Under the pieces are notes generated by a model. It saw only the letters and a program-made list of their open reading frames with translations. It was not told the origin of the DNA and made no database searches. DNA of 64,000 nt from CAWATZ01 sp963784995. Lineage in GTDB: Bacteria; Planctomycetota; Planctomycetia; Gemmatales; Gemmataceae. The stretch covers positions 1-64,000 of the forward strand of contig CAWATZ010000024.1 in NCBI GenBank assembly GCA_963784995.1, given 5' to 3'. A program made the position numbers and the translations under genes. Below, in pieces: positions 16,171 through 23,100 of this stretch (positions are counted from its first letter, which is position 1; each line of letters begins with the position of its first letter).

Positions 16171-16953
16171 ATGTCCGAGACTATCACCGTTGTCCCTGCC
16201 CAGTCAACCCCAAGTGACGCGGAGCAAGTGGCGTAACCAGCGTTCACGCCAGAGCAGATGGCGGAAGCGCTGCCGATCGCGCAGAAGCTGTACGCCAGTG
16301 ATCCGGATATGGTTGATCCGGTCCTAGCTGAGATCGCAGCAGAGACAGTGATTCACTTCTTGAATAGTGAGAACCGTATCCCGCGTTCCGGCGCAGAACT
16401 GGACGCATGGTGCAACAGTGAAGAGGAATGGTCTGCGTACCTGGCGGCGCATCCGCTCCCGACCGATCCCGCCAGCGCTCTTGCGACGGAACCCATTCCC
16501 GCCCCGCCCGTTCCGGAGTCGGTCAACCCGGAGGTCAGCAAGGAAGAAGTGAACAAGGCGCTGGCCAAGTTTGAGCGCACGGTGGGCTTGCAAGCGGACA
16601 TGAATTACCAGCTTGCGGAAGCAAGGGGCCGAGCTACGTTCGGCTGTTCCTCTTGGCCGCGCCCGGTGTTGCGCTCCGGAGCAGGGCGGTTGAGCAACTG
16701 GCCGCGGTTGTCTTCCGCGCTTCTGACGACGTGTTCACCATGTCGGAGAGCGAGGGGGTCAAGAAGCACGCCAACCGGTGTTGGCTACTGGCTGTCCGTC
16801 AACGCGGTGCGCGTGCTGATTGGCGACGGGTCGGGCAAGGCGAAGGGAGATGGAACCAAGCGACAGGACAAGGCTCGCAAGGGCAAGGATGCCAAGCTCC
16901 CGTGGGGTCAAGATTCGGGAGTTTGCCCCTCTGGTCACGCGGAAGGCGGATGA
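16171..16953 (+). CDS. Hypothetical protein with in-frame stop and two frame changes
   Basis: A good ribosome site (GAGAGGAG) precedes ATG 16171: MSETITVVPAQSTPSDAEQV, then TAA at 16234-16236. The same frame goes on as PAFTPEQMAEALPIAQKLYA, DPVLAEIAAETVIHFLNSE, ALAKFERTVGLQADMNYQLA. Near 16630 the sensible text moves to another frame (SYVRLFLLAAPGVALRSRAV, FRASDDVFTMSESEGVKKHA) and near 16781 back (VGYWLSVNAVRVLIGDGSGK), ending at TGA 16951-16953 inside the next start. Repaired length is about 260. The domain is helical with a Lys-rich tail; no family is recognised. Either the gene is decayed or this part of the sequence is of poor quality. The alternative is a 21-codon leader plus a gene starting at 16258. 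Confidence 0.45.
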
Positions 16954-17793
16954 ACACAAGTGAGGAATGGTCCCTTCACCAGTGCGCGGGCAAGGATGGT
17001 GAGAAGGCGAAGGAACTGCTGTCCAAGGTGTGCGATGCGCCCGACTTGACCGCAAGCGAGATCCGTGAGGCGGTTCGCACTCTCCACCGCGACTACGCTC
17101 TCTTGTGCGGAGACAAGGAAGCAGCGAAGCGATGGGGCTGGACGGAACCGGCGCCCGTTGCGCCCGCAACCCCTGCCAACACCAGCGCGACCTCGCCCGC
17201 AACCCCTGCCAGCGCCTCCCGCGACTCCCGCCACGGACGGCCAGACGCTGACCGTTGCTCCCGCTACCCCCCCGCTGACGCGACCCAAACCGCTCCCGTG
17301 GCCGATGCCAGCGCAACCCCGCCCGCAACTCCCGCAACTCCCGCAACGTGCAATCAGGGTCAGTCCATTCTGGTCACCCTGGCTGACATGGCCAAGAAAG
17401 GACTCCCGAAGGACATTGGATTCATGCTTGCCAAGACGATTGCCCATGCGGAAGACCCGTTGGCCGTTCTTTTCGAGACGATTGGCGCCGTGGCGGATAC
17501 CATCGACGCCGACAAGAACAGCGAAGTCGGGGTTGATGACATTCTGGAAACGTGCATGAAAGTCCTGAAGGACCACAAGGGGCTTTCGAGCAAGGGCAAG
17601 CGCGCTTGCAACGCCTTCCTTCTGGTCAACGCTCGCAAGGACGCAAGTCCCTCTCCCGCCGAGATCGCACAGACCAGCGCTCCCGAGACAGCACGGCAAC
17701 GGCCAGCTTGTGAGCGACGGCCAGCTAGACCGCTCTGCCCTGGCAACCCTTCTCTCGCAACCCCGGGCACTTCGCCCGGGGTTGTTCGTTTGA
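16950..17793 (+). CDS. Hypothetical protein with Thr/Pro-Ala linker
   Basis: ATG 16950 overlaps the preceding stop. Residues about 1-65 form a helical domain (MNTSEEWSLHQCAGKDGEKA, EIREAVRTLHRDYALLCGDK). A linker rich in Ala, Thr and Pro follows (about 66-130), in which compensating indels probably occur near 17230. Residues about 135-235 are a second helical domain (SILVTLADMAKKGLPKDIGF, VGVDDILETCMKVLKDHKGL). The 3' end is uncertain: the frame as read runs to 17936, through a strong hairpin at 17758-17784, while a neighbouring frame stops at 17793. Two domains on a flexible linker suggest an adaptor protein. Unknown family. Confidence 0.45.
17758..17784 (+). terminator. Rho-independent-type terminator hairpin
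   Basis: CAACCCCGGGC and GCCCGGGGTTG form an 11-bp stem with loop ACTTC, followed by TTCGTTTG, which is only moderately T-rich. It lies at the end of gene 16950-17793. A second hairpin with the same outer bases (CAACCCC/GGGGTTG) follows the next gene. Confidence 0.55.
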
Positions 17794-17818
17794 CCTGCCC
17801 ACAACCGGAGTCCATCCC

Positions 17819-18016
17819 ATGCAATCCTCTTCCGTTGCTGCGCTCGCCCTTGCTCTGTCCCGCCTTGCTTCCACCCTGGCGGTCTTGTCGCGCTGTGAGT
17901 CCCTGCCGAGCGGCGCCTTGCGTCCATTGTGGCTAGCGAGCGCGACCGCGCAACCCAGGCCTCACTTGCTCGCATCCTGGCACGCGAGCGCGACTCCGAC
18001 GCGCAACCCGGCTTGA
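17819..18016 (+). CDS. Short hydrophobic hypothetical protein, possible frame break
   Basis: ATG 17819 has GGAG 8 bases upstream. The frame begins MQSSSVAALALALSRLASTL and ends at TGA 18014-18016, just before the hairpin at 18026. In another frame the second half reads RRLASIVASERDRATQASLA and RILARERDSDAQPG, which looks more protein-like, so an indel near 17900 is possible. The start could be a signal or amphipathic helix. It is framed by two similar hairpins. No family is recognised. Confidence 0.35.
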   Translation: MQSSSVAALALALSRLASTLAVLSRCESLPSGALRPLWLASATAQPRPHLLASWHASATPTRNPA

Positions 18017-18025
18017 CCTCACCCA

Positions 18026-18062
18026 GGCAACCCCGTCCTGGCCAGCGCCGGACGGGGTTGCC
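18026..18062 (+). terminator. Terminator-like hairpin
   Basis: GGCAACCCCGTCC and GGACGGGGTTGCC pair perfectly over 13 bp around an 11-base loop. The following bases (CGTTGCG) are not T-rich, so this may be an RNA 3'-end stabiliser or a transcription pause rather than a classical terminator. It shares the CAACCCC/GGGGTTG outer stem with 17758-17784. Confidence 0.5.
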
Positions 18063-18638
18063 CGTTGCGCCCGTGCCCCGTCCAGCCCCTCGCGATCCTT
18101 CCCTTGACCCGATTTGCCTTCCGACCCATCCGGACCCATCCTGCGCAATCGTAGGCGTTCCTCTCCCCTTCTCCGCGTTCCTGCGCCCGGTCTGTACGTG
18201 CGATCCCATTTCCTCCCAGCGCGATCCCTGGCTTCCTCTATGCCCGCATGCGGGATGGCGCAGCCGCGGCTTCGTTCCTCCAGAGCATGGCGGATGCGTG
18301 CTTTGCCCGGACCCGACCCCGCCCGGCCCGGAATCCGCCAGCGTAGATGGCGCAGCCGGGCAGATACCGCACCTGATTCCTTGAACTGATTGCGCGAGGC
18401 CGAACGGTGTTGGTTGCCAGCGCGGATGGTGCAGCTGGCCAAGCGTCCGGGAATCTAAGCGGGACGGCACAGCGCGGACGGCGCAGCGGGCACTTGGATC
18501 CAGTCAACTCCCCTGTTTCCAGCCGTTTGCAATGATTCGCCGTTTCTGGGATAATGGATTCTGTTGAGGTTCCAGCGTCGTTCTGACGCACACTTCCTCC
18601 CAACCAATCCAAAACCACCATCCCAAAGGAGACTCGCT
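18063..18638. repeat. Gene-free stretch with four copies of a short motif
   Basis: No supported gene lies here. The motif GGATGGCGCAGC, with small changes, appears at about 18250 (GGATGGCGCAGCCG), 18345 (AGATGGCGCAGCCG), 18424 (GGATGGTGCAGCTG) and 18475 (GGACGGCGCAGCGG). Three of the copies are preceded by AGCG. The spacing falls from about 95 to 79 and 51 bases. The stretch ends with a good promoter for the gene at 18639. Confidence 0.4.
18527..18555 (+). promoter_or_regulatory. Sigma-70-like promoter
   Basis: TTGCAA (18527-18532), 17 bases, and GATAAT (18550-18555) form one of the best promoter matches in the window. The expected start near 18562 leaves a leader of about 77 bases before the GTG at 18639. 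It probably drives the run of plus-strand element genes from 18639 on. Confidence 0.55.
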
Positions 18639-19239
18639 GTGAAGATCAGTGCCGTGCAACGGCGGTTCATTGAATCAATTCTGCCCTGGGTGGAGAGGCA
18701 TGCGAGGTTCCGCTTTCGCTGGATGCCCTGCCGGCAGACACGGGACGATGCCGTGGCCGAGTGCATCGGGCTTGCCTGGAAGCGCTACCTGGACCTGGCC
18801 CGCTGCGGGGTGAACCCGGACAAGTTCGGCCGGGCCCTGGCCAAGCAGACCGTCTCCCACGTCATGCGCGGCCGGCGTTGGTGGAACCCGAGAGGACCAC
18901 CGAGGTGCTGAGCTTCGTCGCCCGGCGCCGGCAGGGTTTGCGGTGAAGCCCCTGTGCGACCTTGAGGGCCAGAAGCCCCTGGAGACCCTGACCGGCAACC
19001 CTCGCAGCAAGCCAGCCGACTGCGCGGCGTTCCGCGTGGATTTCCGACGGTGGCTGTCCTGGCAGGGCAAGCGGGACCAGGCCATTGTGGAGGCGTTCGC
19101 TGCCGGCTACCGGACCCAGGAAGTGGCCCGGGCTTTCCGTCTCACCCAGGGGCGGATCAGCAACATGCGGCGCGAGTTCGCCGAGTCCTGGGAAGAGTTC
19201 CATCAGCCCCGCCAATCTCGCCAGCTCGCTGCCGTTTGA
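18639..19239 (+). CDS. Sigma-like/HTH regulatory protein, two frame breaks
   Basis: GTG 18639 has AAAGGAG 7 bases upstream. Three frames join into about 200 residues: MKISAVQRRFIESILPWVER and QTRDDAVAECIGLAWKRYL, then after a lost base near 18877 VEPERTTEVLSFVARRRQG, and after a second near 18940 FAVKPLCDLEGQKPLETLTG. The C-terminus ends in a helix-turn-helix of sigma region 4 type: RTQEVARAFRLTQGRISNMR. The first part resembles sigma region 2 (acidic helix with DDAVAE, then WKRYL). I recall homologues in Gemmata-type phage islands. It is probably a second transcription regulator of the element, under its own promoter. Confidence 0.55.
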
Positions 19240-19321
19240 CCCTATCTCCCAAACCAAGCAACCCATCGGCCCCGGCTCGTTGCCAGGGCCTGTCTCGCCC
19301 ATTGTCGAAAGGAGGTTTGTC

Positions 19322-19915
19322 GTGTTGATGCTTCCGAGGAACCTTGGCCTGCTGGCTTCCCTGACCGGGGACGCGATCGGCCGGCACAAGGCAATGGCCG
19401 GCATCCGGGTAACCGAGTGCCAGGAGGACTGGTATCAGCCTGGAAGTGACAGACGGCCATCGCCTGGCCATCGTCTGCGGGCCGAGCGCTGCCCAGCACA
19501 CCAGGAGAGCCGCCTCAAGGCCCAGCTGGACGGCGCAGCCAACGGCGCGAGCCAGGGAACCATCCCGGGCCAGGAATGGCAGCGGTGGTTCCGCGCGCTC
19601 CCCAAGGGCGGCTGCCTGGGGCTGGTGCTGGGCGAGCATGCCGCTCACTTCGCTACCGTGGACATGAGAGGCACGGCGCCCTTGCTCGATGGCCACTTCC
19701 CGAACGTCGATCTGGTGCTGCCCAAGACGGTCCCTCTGGCCCGCTTTGTCGTCAACCCGGACTACCTGGCCAGCATCTGCCAGATCGCCAGCGCCATCGA
19801 CCCCGAGGTCCGGCGGATCGAACTGCTGTTCTACGGCGACGGCAGGCCCATGGGCCTGGTCGCCAGGAACGGCAGCGGCCAGACGATGGACGCTCTCCTC
19901 ATGCCGCTCACTTGA
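19322..19915 (+). CDS. DNA sliding-clamp-like protein (DnaN C-terminal type), two frame breaks
   Basis: GTG 19322 follows AAAGGAGG by 6 bases. The frame leaves at about 19452 and returns by about 19490; the repaired protein has about 197 residues. LEVTDGHRLAIVCGP matches the beta-clamp segment in which a substrate-binding loop precedes R-L-A. FVVNPDYLASICQIASA and the final FYGDGRPMGLVARN...MDALLMPL match the last clamp domain, which ends in a conserved Met-Pro-hydrophobic tail. A full clamp has three domains and about 365 residues, so this is roughly half a clamp and may act as a larger oligomer or pair with host DnaN. Clamps tether polymerase and repair enzymes to DNA. Confidence 0.55.
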   Translation: MLMLPRNLGLLASLTGDAIGRHKAMAGIRVTECQEDWYQPGSDRRPSPGHRLRAERCPAHQESRLKAQLDGAANGASQGTIPGQEWQRWFRALPKGGCLGLVLGEHAAHFATVDMRGTAPLLDGHFPNVDLVLPKTVPLARFVVNPDYLASICQIASAIDPEVRRIELLFYGDGRPMGLVARNGSGQTMDALLMPLT

Positions 19916-19929
19916 AGGAGGGCAAGACC

Positions 19930-20253
19930 ATGCTGCTGCGCCATGCGACACCCAGCCGGAACCTGGCCAGCATTCAGCGCCTGGGGCTGCTGACCAGCAA
20001 ATCTCGGGGCAAGCTCAAGGTGGTCTGGCTGCACGCTCCCAGCCGAACGAACTGGGCTACCCTTCACGTTTCCAACCGCCACGGAGTGCGGCTTGAGGAC
20101 GTGGTTGTCCTGACCATCAACGTCCCGCGTTCCTGGCTGAGAAGGGGCAAGGCAAAGCTCTGGTACTCGCTGCGGGACATTCCGCCGGGCCGGCTTGGTA
20201 AGGTGCTGACCTTTGCCGAACTGGGCTCTGTGCTGCTTGTCTTGCCCGCCTGA
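19930..20253 (+). CDS. Conserved element protein, possible ADP-ribosyltransferase-like fold
   Basis: ATG 19930 has GGAGGG 7 bases upstream. Its 107 residues begin MLLRHATPSRNLASIQRLGL and continue with KLKVVWLHAPSRTNWATLH, EDVVVLTINVPRSWLRR and LWYSLRDIPPGRLGKVLTFA. The order of an H-x-T segment, a helix ending in G-L, and a later D-I-P-P-x-R strand recalls small ADP-ribosyltransferase-like proteins of the Tpt1/DUF952 type. The similarity is faint. I recall the family in planctomycete phage islands. It starts 15 bases after the clamp-like gene and is probably cotranscribed with it. Confidence 0.55.
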   Translation: MLLRHATPSRNLASIQRLGLLTSKSRGKLKVVWLHAPSRTNWATLHVSNRHGVRLEDVVVLTINVPRSWLRRGKAKLWYSLRDIPPGRLGKVLTFAELGSVLLVLPA

Positions 20254-20331
20254 CTCTGGCCAAGCCCCTGGTTCACGGATGGGCCCTGCGTTTCTTCTTG
20301 AACCCAACAACCACAACCCAAAGGAGAACCC

Positions 20332-20542
20332 ATGTCCACAAGTCCGTACTGGTCACCAGCAGACAGGAAATCATTGGCCGCTGCACACCTCAGGAGGCCA
20401 TCCACCTGGCCAAGAAGCGGACCGGAGGAACTGGATGGACATCGTCATCTGGCAGGGCACCGAGGCGGCTGCTGCTGGTCCTGGCCGGCGGCGGCGTGCA
20501 GCTCTTGCTGGGAACTCGGGCGCCGACCTGCGCCGACGCTGA
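20332..20542 (+). CDS. Small hypothetical protein, two frame breaks
   Basis: AAGGAGAACCC is an excellent ribosome site for ATG 20332, but that frame soon becomes unlikely. With one lost base just after the start, the text HKSVLVTSRQEIIGRCTPQE and AIHLAKKRTGGTG appears, and after another near 20440 MDIVIWQGTEAAAAGPGRRR to a stop at 20542. The repaired product has about 70 residues. The strand-helix layout (VLVT..., IIGRCTPQEAIHLAK) resembles short proteins common in such islands. Function unknown. Confidence 0.35.
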
Positions 20543-20640
20543 GCCCATCTTGATCCCGTTTAGCAGGTAGCACGGATGGAGCAGCAGGGCCACGGAGGGC
20601 CTTTCTCTTTCCCACCAACCTCAACCCAAGGAGAACCACA

Positions 20641-20877
20641 ATGGCAATCGTTGTCGGCAAGTTCAGCCTCGAAGGCAACGAACTCAACGGCCCGGGCGGC
20701 TACATGGAGGAGCGCGGCTTTGACCTGATCGATCGCATTCAAGCCGGCCAGGACGTGACCTTCAACCTGACCGGCCACCTCAGCCCCTCGGTCGAGATGG
20801 CCGTGCTGGTCCGGCTCCAGACCGACTACGCCGGATGGCTGGGCCAGCGTCAGCTCCTCCGCCAGCTGGAGGGCTGA
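20641..20877 (+). CDS. Hypothetical 78-residue protein
   Basis: ATG 20641 has AAGGAGAACCACA upstream. The frame is intact: MAIVVGKFSLEGNELNGPGG, a helix YMEERGFDLIDRIQAGQDVT, a strand and a final helix EMAVLVRLQTDYAGWLGQRQ. It ends 3 bases before the next start. The ribosome site and leader text (AACCCAAGGAGAACC) nearly repeat those of 20332, which suggests duplicated translation-start regions. No family is recognised. Confidence 0.55.
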   Translation: MAIVVGKFSLEGNELNGPGGYMEERGFDLIDRIQAGQDVTFNLTGHLSPSVEMAVLVRLQTDYAGWLGQRQLLRQLEG

Positions 20878-20880
20878 ACC

Positions 20881-21184
20881 ATGCGTTTCCGCGCGAAGGC
20901 CACCCTGGGCAACAGCAACGGGATCTACGACGCCGCTTACGACTTCGGCGAGGAGTCGGAGCTGCGCGGCGAGCCTCACGAGATTGCCCAGGCCCTGGCC
21001 GAACTACCTCCAGGCCCTGACGCCGGCGCACGTCGAGAAGCTGCGCTTCGGCGCCCCGCAGTTCTTTCTGGAACTCATCATCACCCCGGAAGGCCAGTCC
21101 GAGGAGATGATCTACACCGAGGGCTGGCCGGAACCCTCCGAGGTCAAGGGCGACGAGCAGGAGCCAGACCAGGAGGCCGAATGA
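20881..21184 (+). CDS. Hypothetical 100-residue protein, one frame break
   Basis: ATG 20881 reads MRFRAKATLGNSNGIYDAAY and continues through an acidic stretch to EIAQALA. One extra base near 21004 hides NYLQALTPAHVEKLRFGAPQ and FFLELIITPEGQSEEMIYTE, which end at TGA 21182-21184, overlapping the next start (ATGA). The protein is acidic at its end (EVKGDEQEPDQEAE) and mostly beta/alpha. No family is recognised; the packed neighbours indicate an operon from 20641 to 21734. Confidence 0.5.
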
Positions 21185-21462
21185 AAACCAAACGCCGCTG
21201 CCGTTGTGGCAGGCCCGTCCGGCGCGGCAGCAAGACCGGGACCTGCCACCGATGCAACACCAGGAGGACCCGAGAGGATCTCATCCGGGGCTTTCGCCTC
21301 CCAGGCGCCAGCCCCCAGGCCCGCGACCTGGACAAGCCCATCCGGGAAGCACGCATCCCGATCTACCAGGTCAGGGCCCAGAAGAAGTTGCCGCTGTTCC
21401 AGGAAGGACAGCCAGAACACGAGCAGGACGCCGGACCCCAAGACCAAGGAGTTGACGAGTGA
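21181..21462 (+). CDS. Small zinc-ribbon-like protein
   Basis: This 93-residue protein starts MKTKRRCRCGRPVRRGSKTG and has two C-x-C/C-x2-C pairs (CRCG and CHRC), consistent with one zinc ribbon in the first 30 residues, embedded in a strongly basic context. The rest is charged and probably extended. It overlaps both neighbours by 4 bases (ATGA and GTGA), so it is translated with them. Basic zinc-ribbon proteins of this size usually bind nucleic acid or RNA polymerase; that is inference here. Confidence 0.55.
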   Translation: MKTKRRCRCGRPVRRGSKTGTCHRCNTRRTREDLIRGFRLPGASPQARDLDKPIREARIPIYQVRAQKKLPLFQEGQPEHEQDAGPQDQGVDE

Positions 21463-21734
21463 ACAACACGCATGCACTTGCCCCGGCGCTGCGGAAGGCC
21501 CTGAAGGACCTGGCCGCTGCAAAGGAGCAGTATGACAAGCACCTGGCAACCTGCCAGGCCCAGGCCCGCGAGATCATTCGCGGCGTCTGCGCTGAGCTGG
21601 GCCTGAGCCAGAGCCAGATGGCAAGGGAGCTTCAGCGCGACCAGAACAACATCTCGGCCGTGGCCATCGGCAACCGGAAGGGCGGGGCTGACCTCTGGGT
21701 CGCCCTGCACAAGCTGCTGGCCCAGCAGAAATAG
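21459..21734 (+). CDS. XRE-like helix-turn-helix protein
   Basis: GTG 21459 overlaps the previous stop (GTGA). The 91 residues consist of an N-terminal long helix (ALRKALKDLAAAKEQYDKHL) and a helix-turn-helix of lambda-repressor/XRE type. Its key segment is AELGLSQSQMARELQRDQNN, with recognition helix QNNISAVAIGNRKG. It ends the small operon that begins at 20641. It is probably a DNA-binding regulator of the element, perhaps controlling the integrase side. Confidence 0.55.
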   Translation: MNNTHALAPALRKALKDLAAAKEQYDKHLATCQAQAREIIRGVCAELGLSQSQMARELQRDQNNISAVAIGNRKGGADLWVALHKLLAQQK

Positions 21735-21868
21735 GCCCAGCCGGCCTGACCCTTGACAGGCGATCATCCCCGGCCCACAACAGGGGAATCTGCAATTACC
21801 AGAGCAATCTCGCCGGCGCCTCACGTTGGGATGCCGTGCGCATTTGCACCCGGCACGAGCCGGGGCAT

Positions 21869-21890
21869 GGGGGCCGGGCGTTCTGGCCCC
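21869..21890 (+). terminator. Terminator-like hairpin
   Basis: GGGGCC (21870-21875) and GGCCCC (21885-21890) form a short stem around GGGCGTTCT, followed by TTCATCAT. It lies between the HTH gene and the gene starting at 21922. The stem is only 6-7 bp, so the call is tentative. Confidence 0.3.
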
Positions 21891-21921
21891 TTCATCATGA
21901 TTCGCCCCAGGAGACTGAGCA

Positions 21922-22373
21922 ATGAGTCCAGACTTCGGCCCCCAGGAACGGTTTCACAAGGAGATCGACGTTCGCGGCCCACAGGGCAGCATCTCTGGCG
22001 ACGATGACTGGGCCGCTCTCGTCTACGTCGCGCCAACCTCGCGCACGAAGACACGGTCCTGGTGTGCTGCAGCAGCGAGATCAGCGGCAAGATCGTTGAA
22101 GACATCGAGCCCACCCTGAACCGGGTGGACATTGCCGCTGGCGTGATCGACGGCTTGCGCAAGCTGAGGGCCGACATCGCCTTTCCCCGGCGGGAAACCC
22201 AGGAAGACGTGGATCGCTGGGCTGAGGAACTGTGCGTGAGGAAGAAGAGGGCTGACCATCCCTTTCACCCCCGACGGAGGAACGAACCATGTTTGGACTT
22301 AGCAAGCTCTGGTCCGCGATCGGGCGGCTCACCACCAGCATCAACGCCCTGGCCGACACCGCCGACCTGGTGA
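21922..22373 (+). CDS. Hypothetical protein, one or two frame breaks
   Basis: MSPDFGPQERFHKEIDVRGP and DDDWAALVYVA are read from 21922; a lost base near 22033 hides the continuation ANLAHEDTVLVCCSSEISGK, IVEDIEPTLNRVDIAAGVID and EDVDRWAEELCVRKKR. As sequenced this frame runs to 22373 and overlaps the next gene by 85 bases. A further indel near 22245 would end it at about 22252, which is more natural because the next ribosome site lies at 22276. The protein is acidic and alpha/beta. Unknown family. Confidence 0.4.
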
Positions 22374-22516
22374 ACGCTGGCGTGAGGAGCCAGCTCCAGC
22401 TGGAGGACCGCACGCTCCCTGAGCCCCAGGCCCTGCTGGCGGCCAACGTGACCGCGGCCGAGCCCGTCCTGCCCCAGGCCAAGAACGGGCGGAAGGCGCG
22501 GGCACCGGCCGAGTGA
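22289..22516 (+). CDS. Small hypothetical protein, 75 residues
   Basis: ATG 22289 follows GGAGG by about 8 bases. MFGLSKLWSAIGRLTTSINA and LADTADLVNAGVRSQLQLED form an amphipathic helical start, and the second half is Ala/Pro-rich with a basic patch (KNGRKARAPAE). I recall similar small proteins immediately upstream of DUF6573-type genes in planctomycete phage islands, as here. A strong terminator follows. Function unknown. Confidence 0.55.
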   Translation: MFGLSKLWSAIGRLTTSINALADTADLVNAGVRSQLQLEDRTLPEPQALLAANVTAAEPVLPQAKNGRKARAPAE

Positions 22517-22542
22517 CCTGAGAACGACCCAAGAACGCAACC

Positions 22543-22574
22543 GGGCGGGGAGTGTTTCCCCGCCCCTTTCTTTT
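22543..22574 (+). terminator. Rho-independent terminator
   Basis: GGGCGGGGA and TCCCCGCCC form a perfect 9-bp stem (22543-22551, 22557-22565) with loop GTGTT, followed by CCTTTCTTTT. It ends the transcript of gene 22289-22516 and lies just upstream of the ribosome site of gene 22595. Confidence 0.7.
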
Positions 22575-22594
22575 CCCGCGAGAGGAACACACCC

Positions 22595-22978
22595 ATGCTG
22601 TTCGAGAACGCAGACCTGATCCACAGCTACAGCCGGGCCGATGCGATCAAGGATGGCGTGCTGCTCGACGTGACCCAGACCGCCAAGGAGGCCGGCTTCA
22701 AGTTCCCCGTGGCCCTGACCGCTGCCGTGTGGGCGAAGTACGTTGTGGTCCCGCCCGGGGTGGAGTGCCAGGACGAGGTGGGCCGGCTCTGGGACGTGCT
22801 GACCATGCTTCGCTTTGCCATCCGGACCGGGGACGACGGCCCCGAGGTGCGCTTCGCCCTGCACGTCCGCAACGACAACCGGGAGCGGACCCCACCGCTG
22901 GTTCAGCTCAAGGCGCTCTGCCATCCCGGGGACGATGGCGAGCCCGTCATCACCATCCTGCTGCCCGATGAGGATTGA
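22595..22978 (+). CDS. DUF6573-like element protein
   Basis: This intact 127-residue frame starts MLFENADLIHSYSRADAIKD and continues GVLLDVTQTAKEAGFKFPV, AAVWAKYVVVPPGV and EVGRLWDVLTMLRFAIRT, ending HPGDDGEPVITILLPDED. These are, as I recall, the hallmark segments of DUF6573, a family of single-domain proteins of phages and conjugative elements with unknown function. GAGAGGAA about 7 bases upstream serves as ribosome site. It lies between a terminator and the integrase, a frequent position for this family. Confidence 0.7.
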   Translation: MLFENADLIHSYSRADAIKDGVLLDVTQTAKEAGFKFPVALTAAVWAKYVVVPPGVECQDEVGRLWDVLTMLRFAIRTGDDGPEVRFALHVRNDNRERTPPLVQLKALCHPGDDGEPVITILLPDED

Positions 22979-23048
22979 GGCTGATCTGGCGGATACCGTA
23001 AACAAGAGTACAATCTCGCCACCTTTGCCCTGGCTGGCGTTGCCGGAC

Positions 23049-23084
23049 CTGGAACCCCGGCGGCGCTGGCCGGGGCGGTTCCAG
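23049..23084 (+). promoter_or_regulatory. Hairpin directly before the integrase ribosome site
   Basis: CTGGAACC (23049-23056) pairs with GGTTCCAG (23077-23084), with inner GC pairing. The stem ends immediately before AAAGGAGG of the integrase gene. It could fold in the mRNA leader and limit ribosome access, or be an accessory integrase binding site. A possible -10 box TACAAT lies at 23009, but without a good -35. Confidence 0.35.
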
Positions 23085-23100
23085 AAAGGAGGTTGCTTCG

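Noticed and set aside
18563..18911. Upstream extension of the regulator gene from 18564
   Set aside because: It includes the promoter region and leader. The GTG at 18639 with AAAGGAG at the right distance is a better start.
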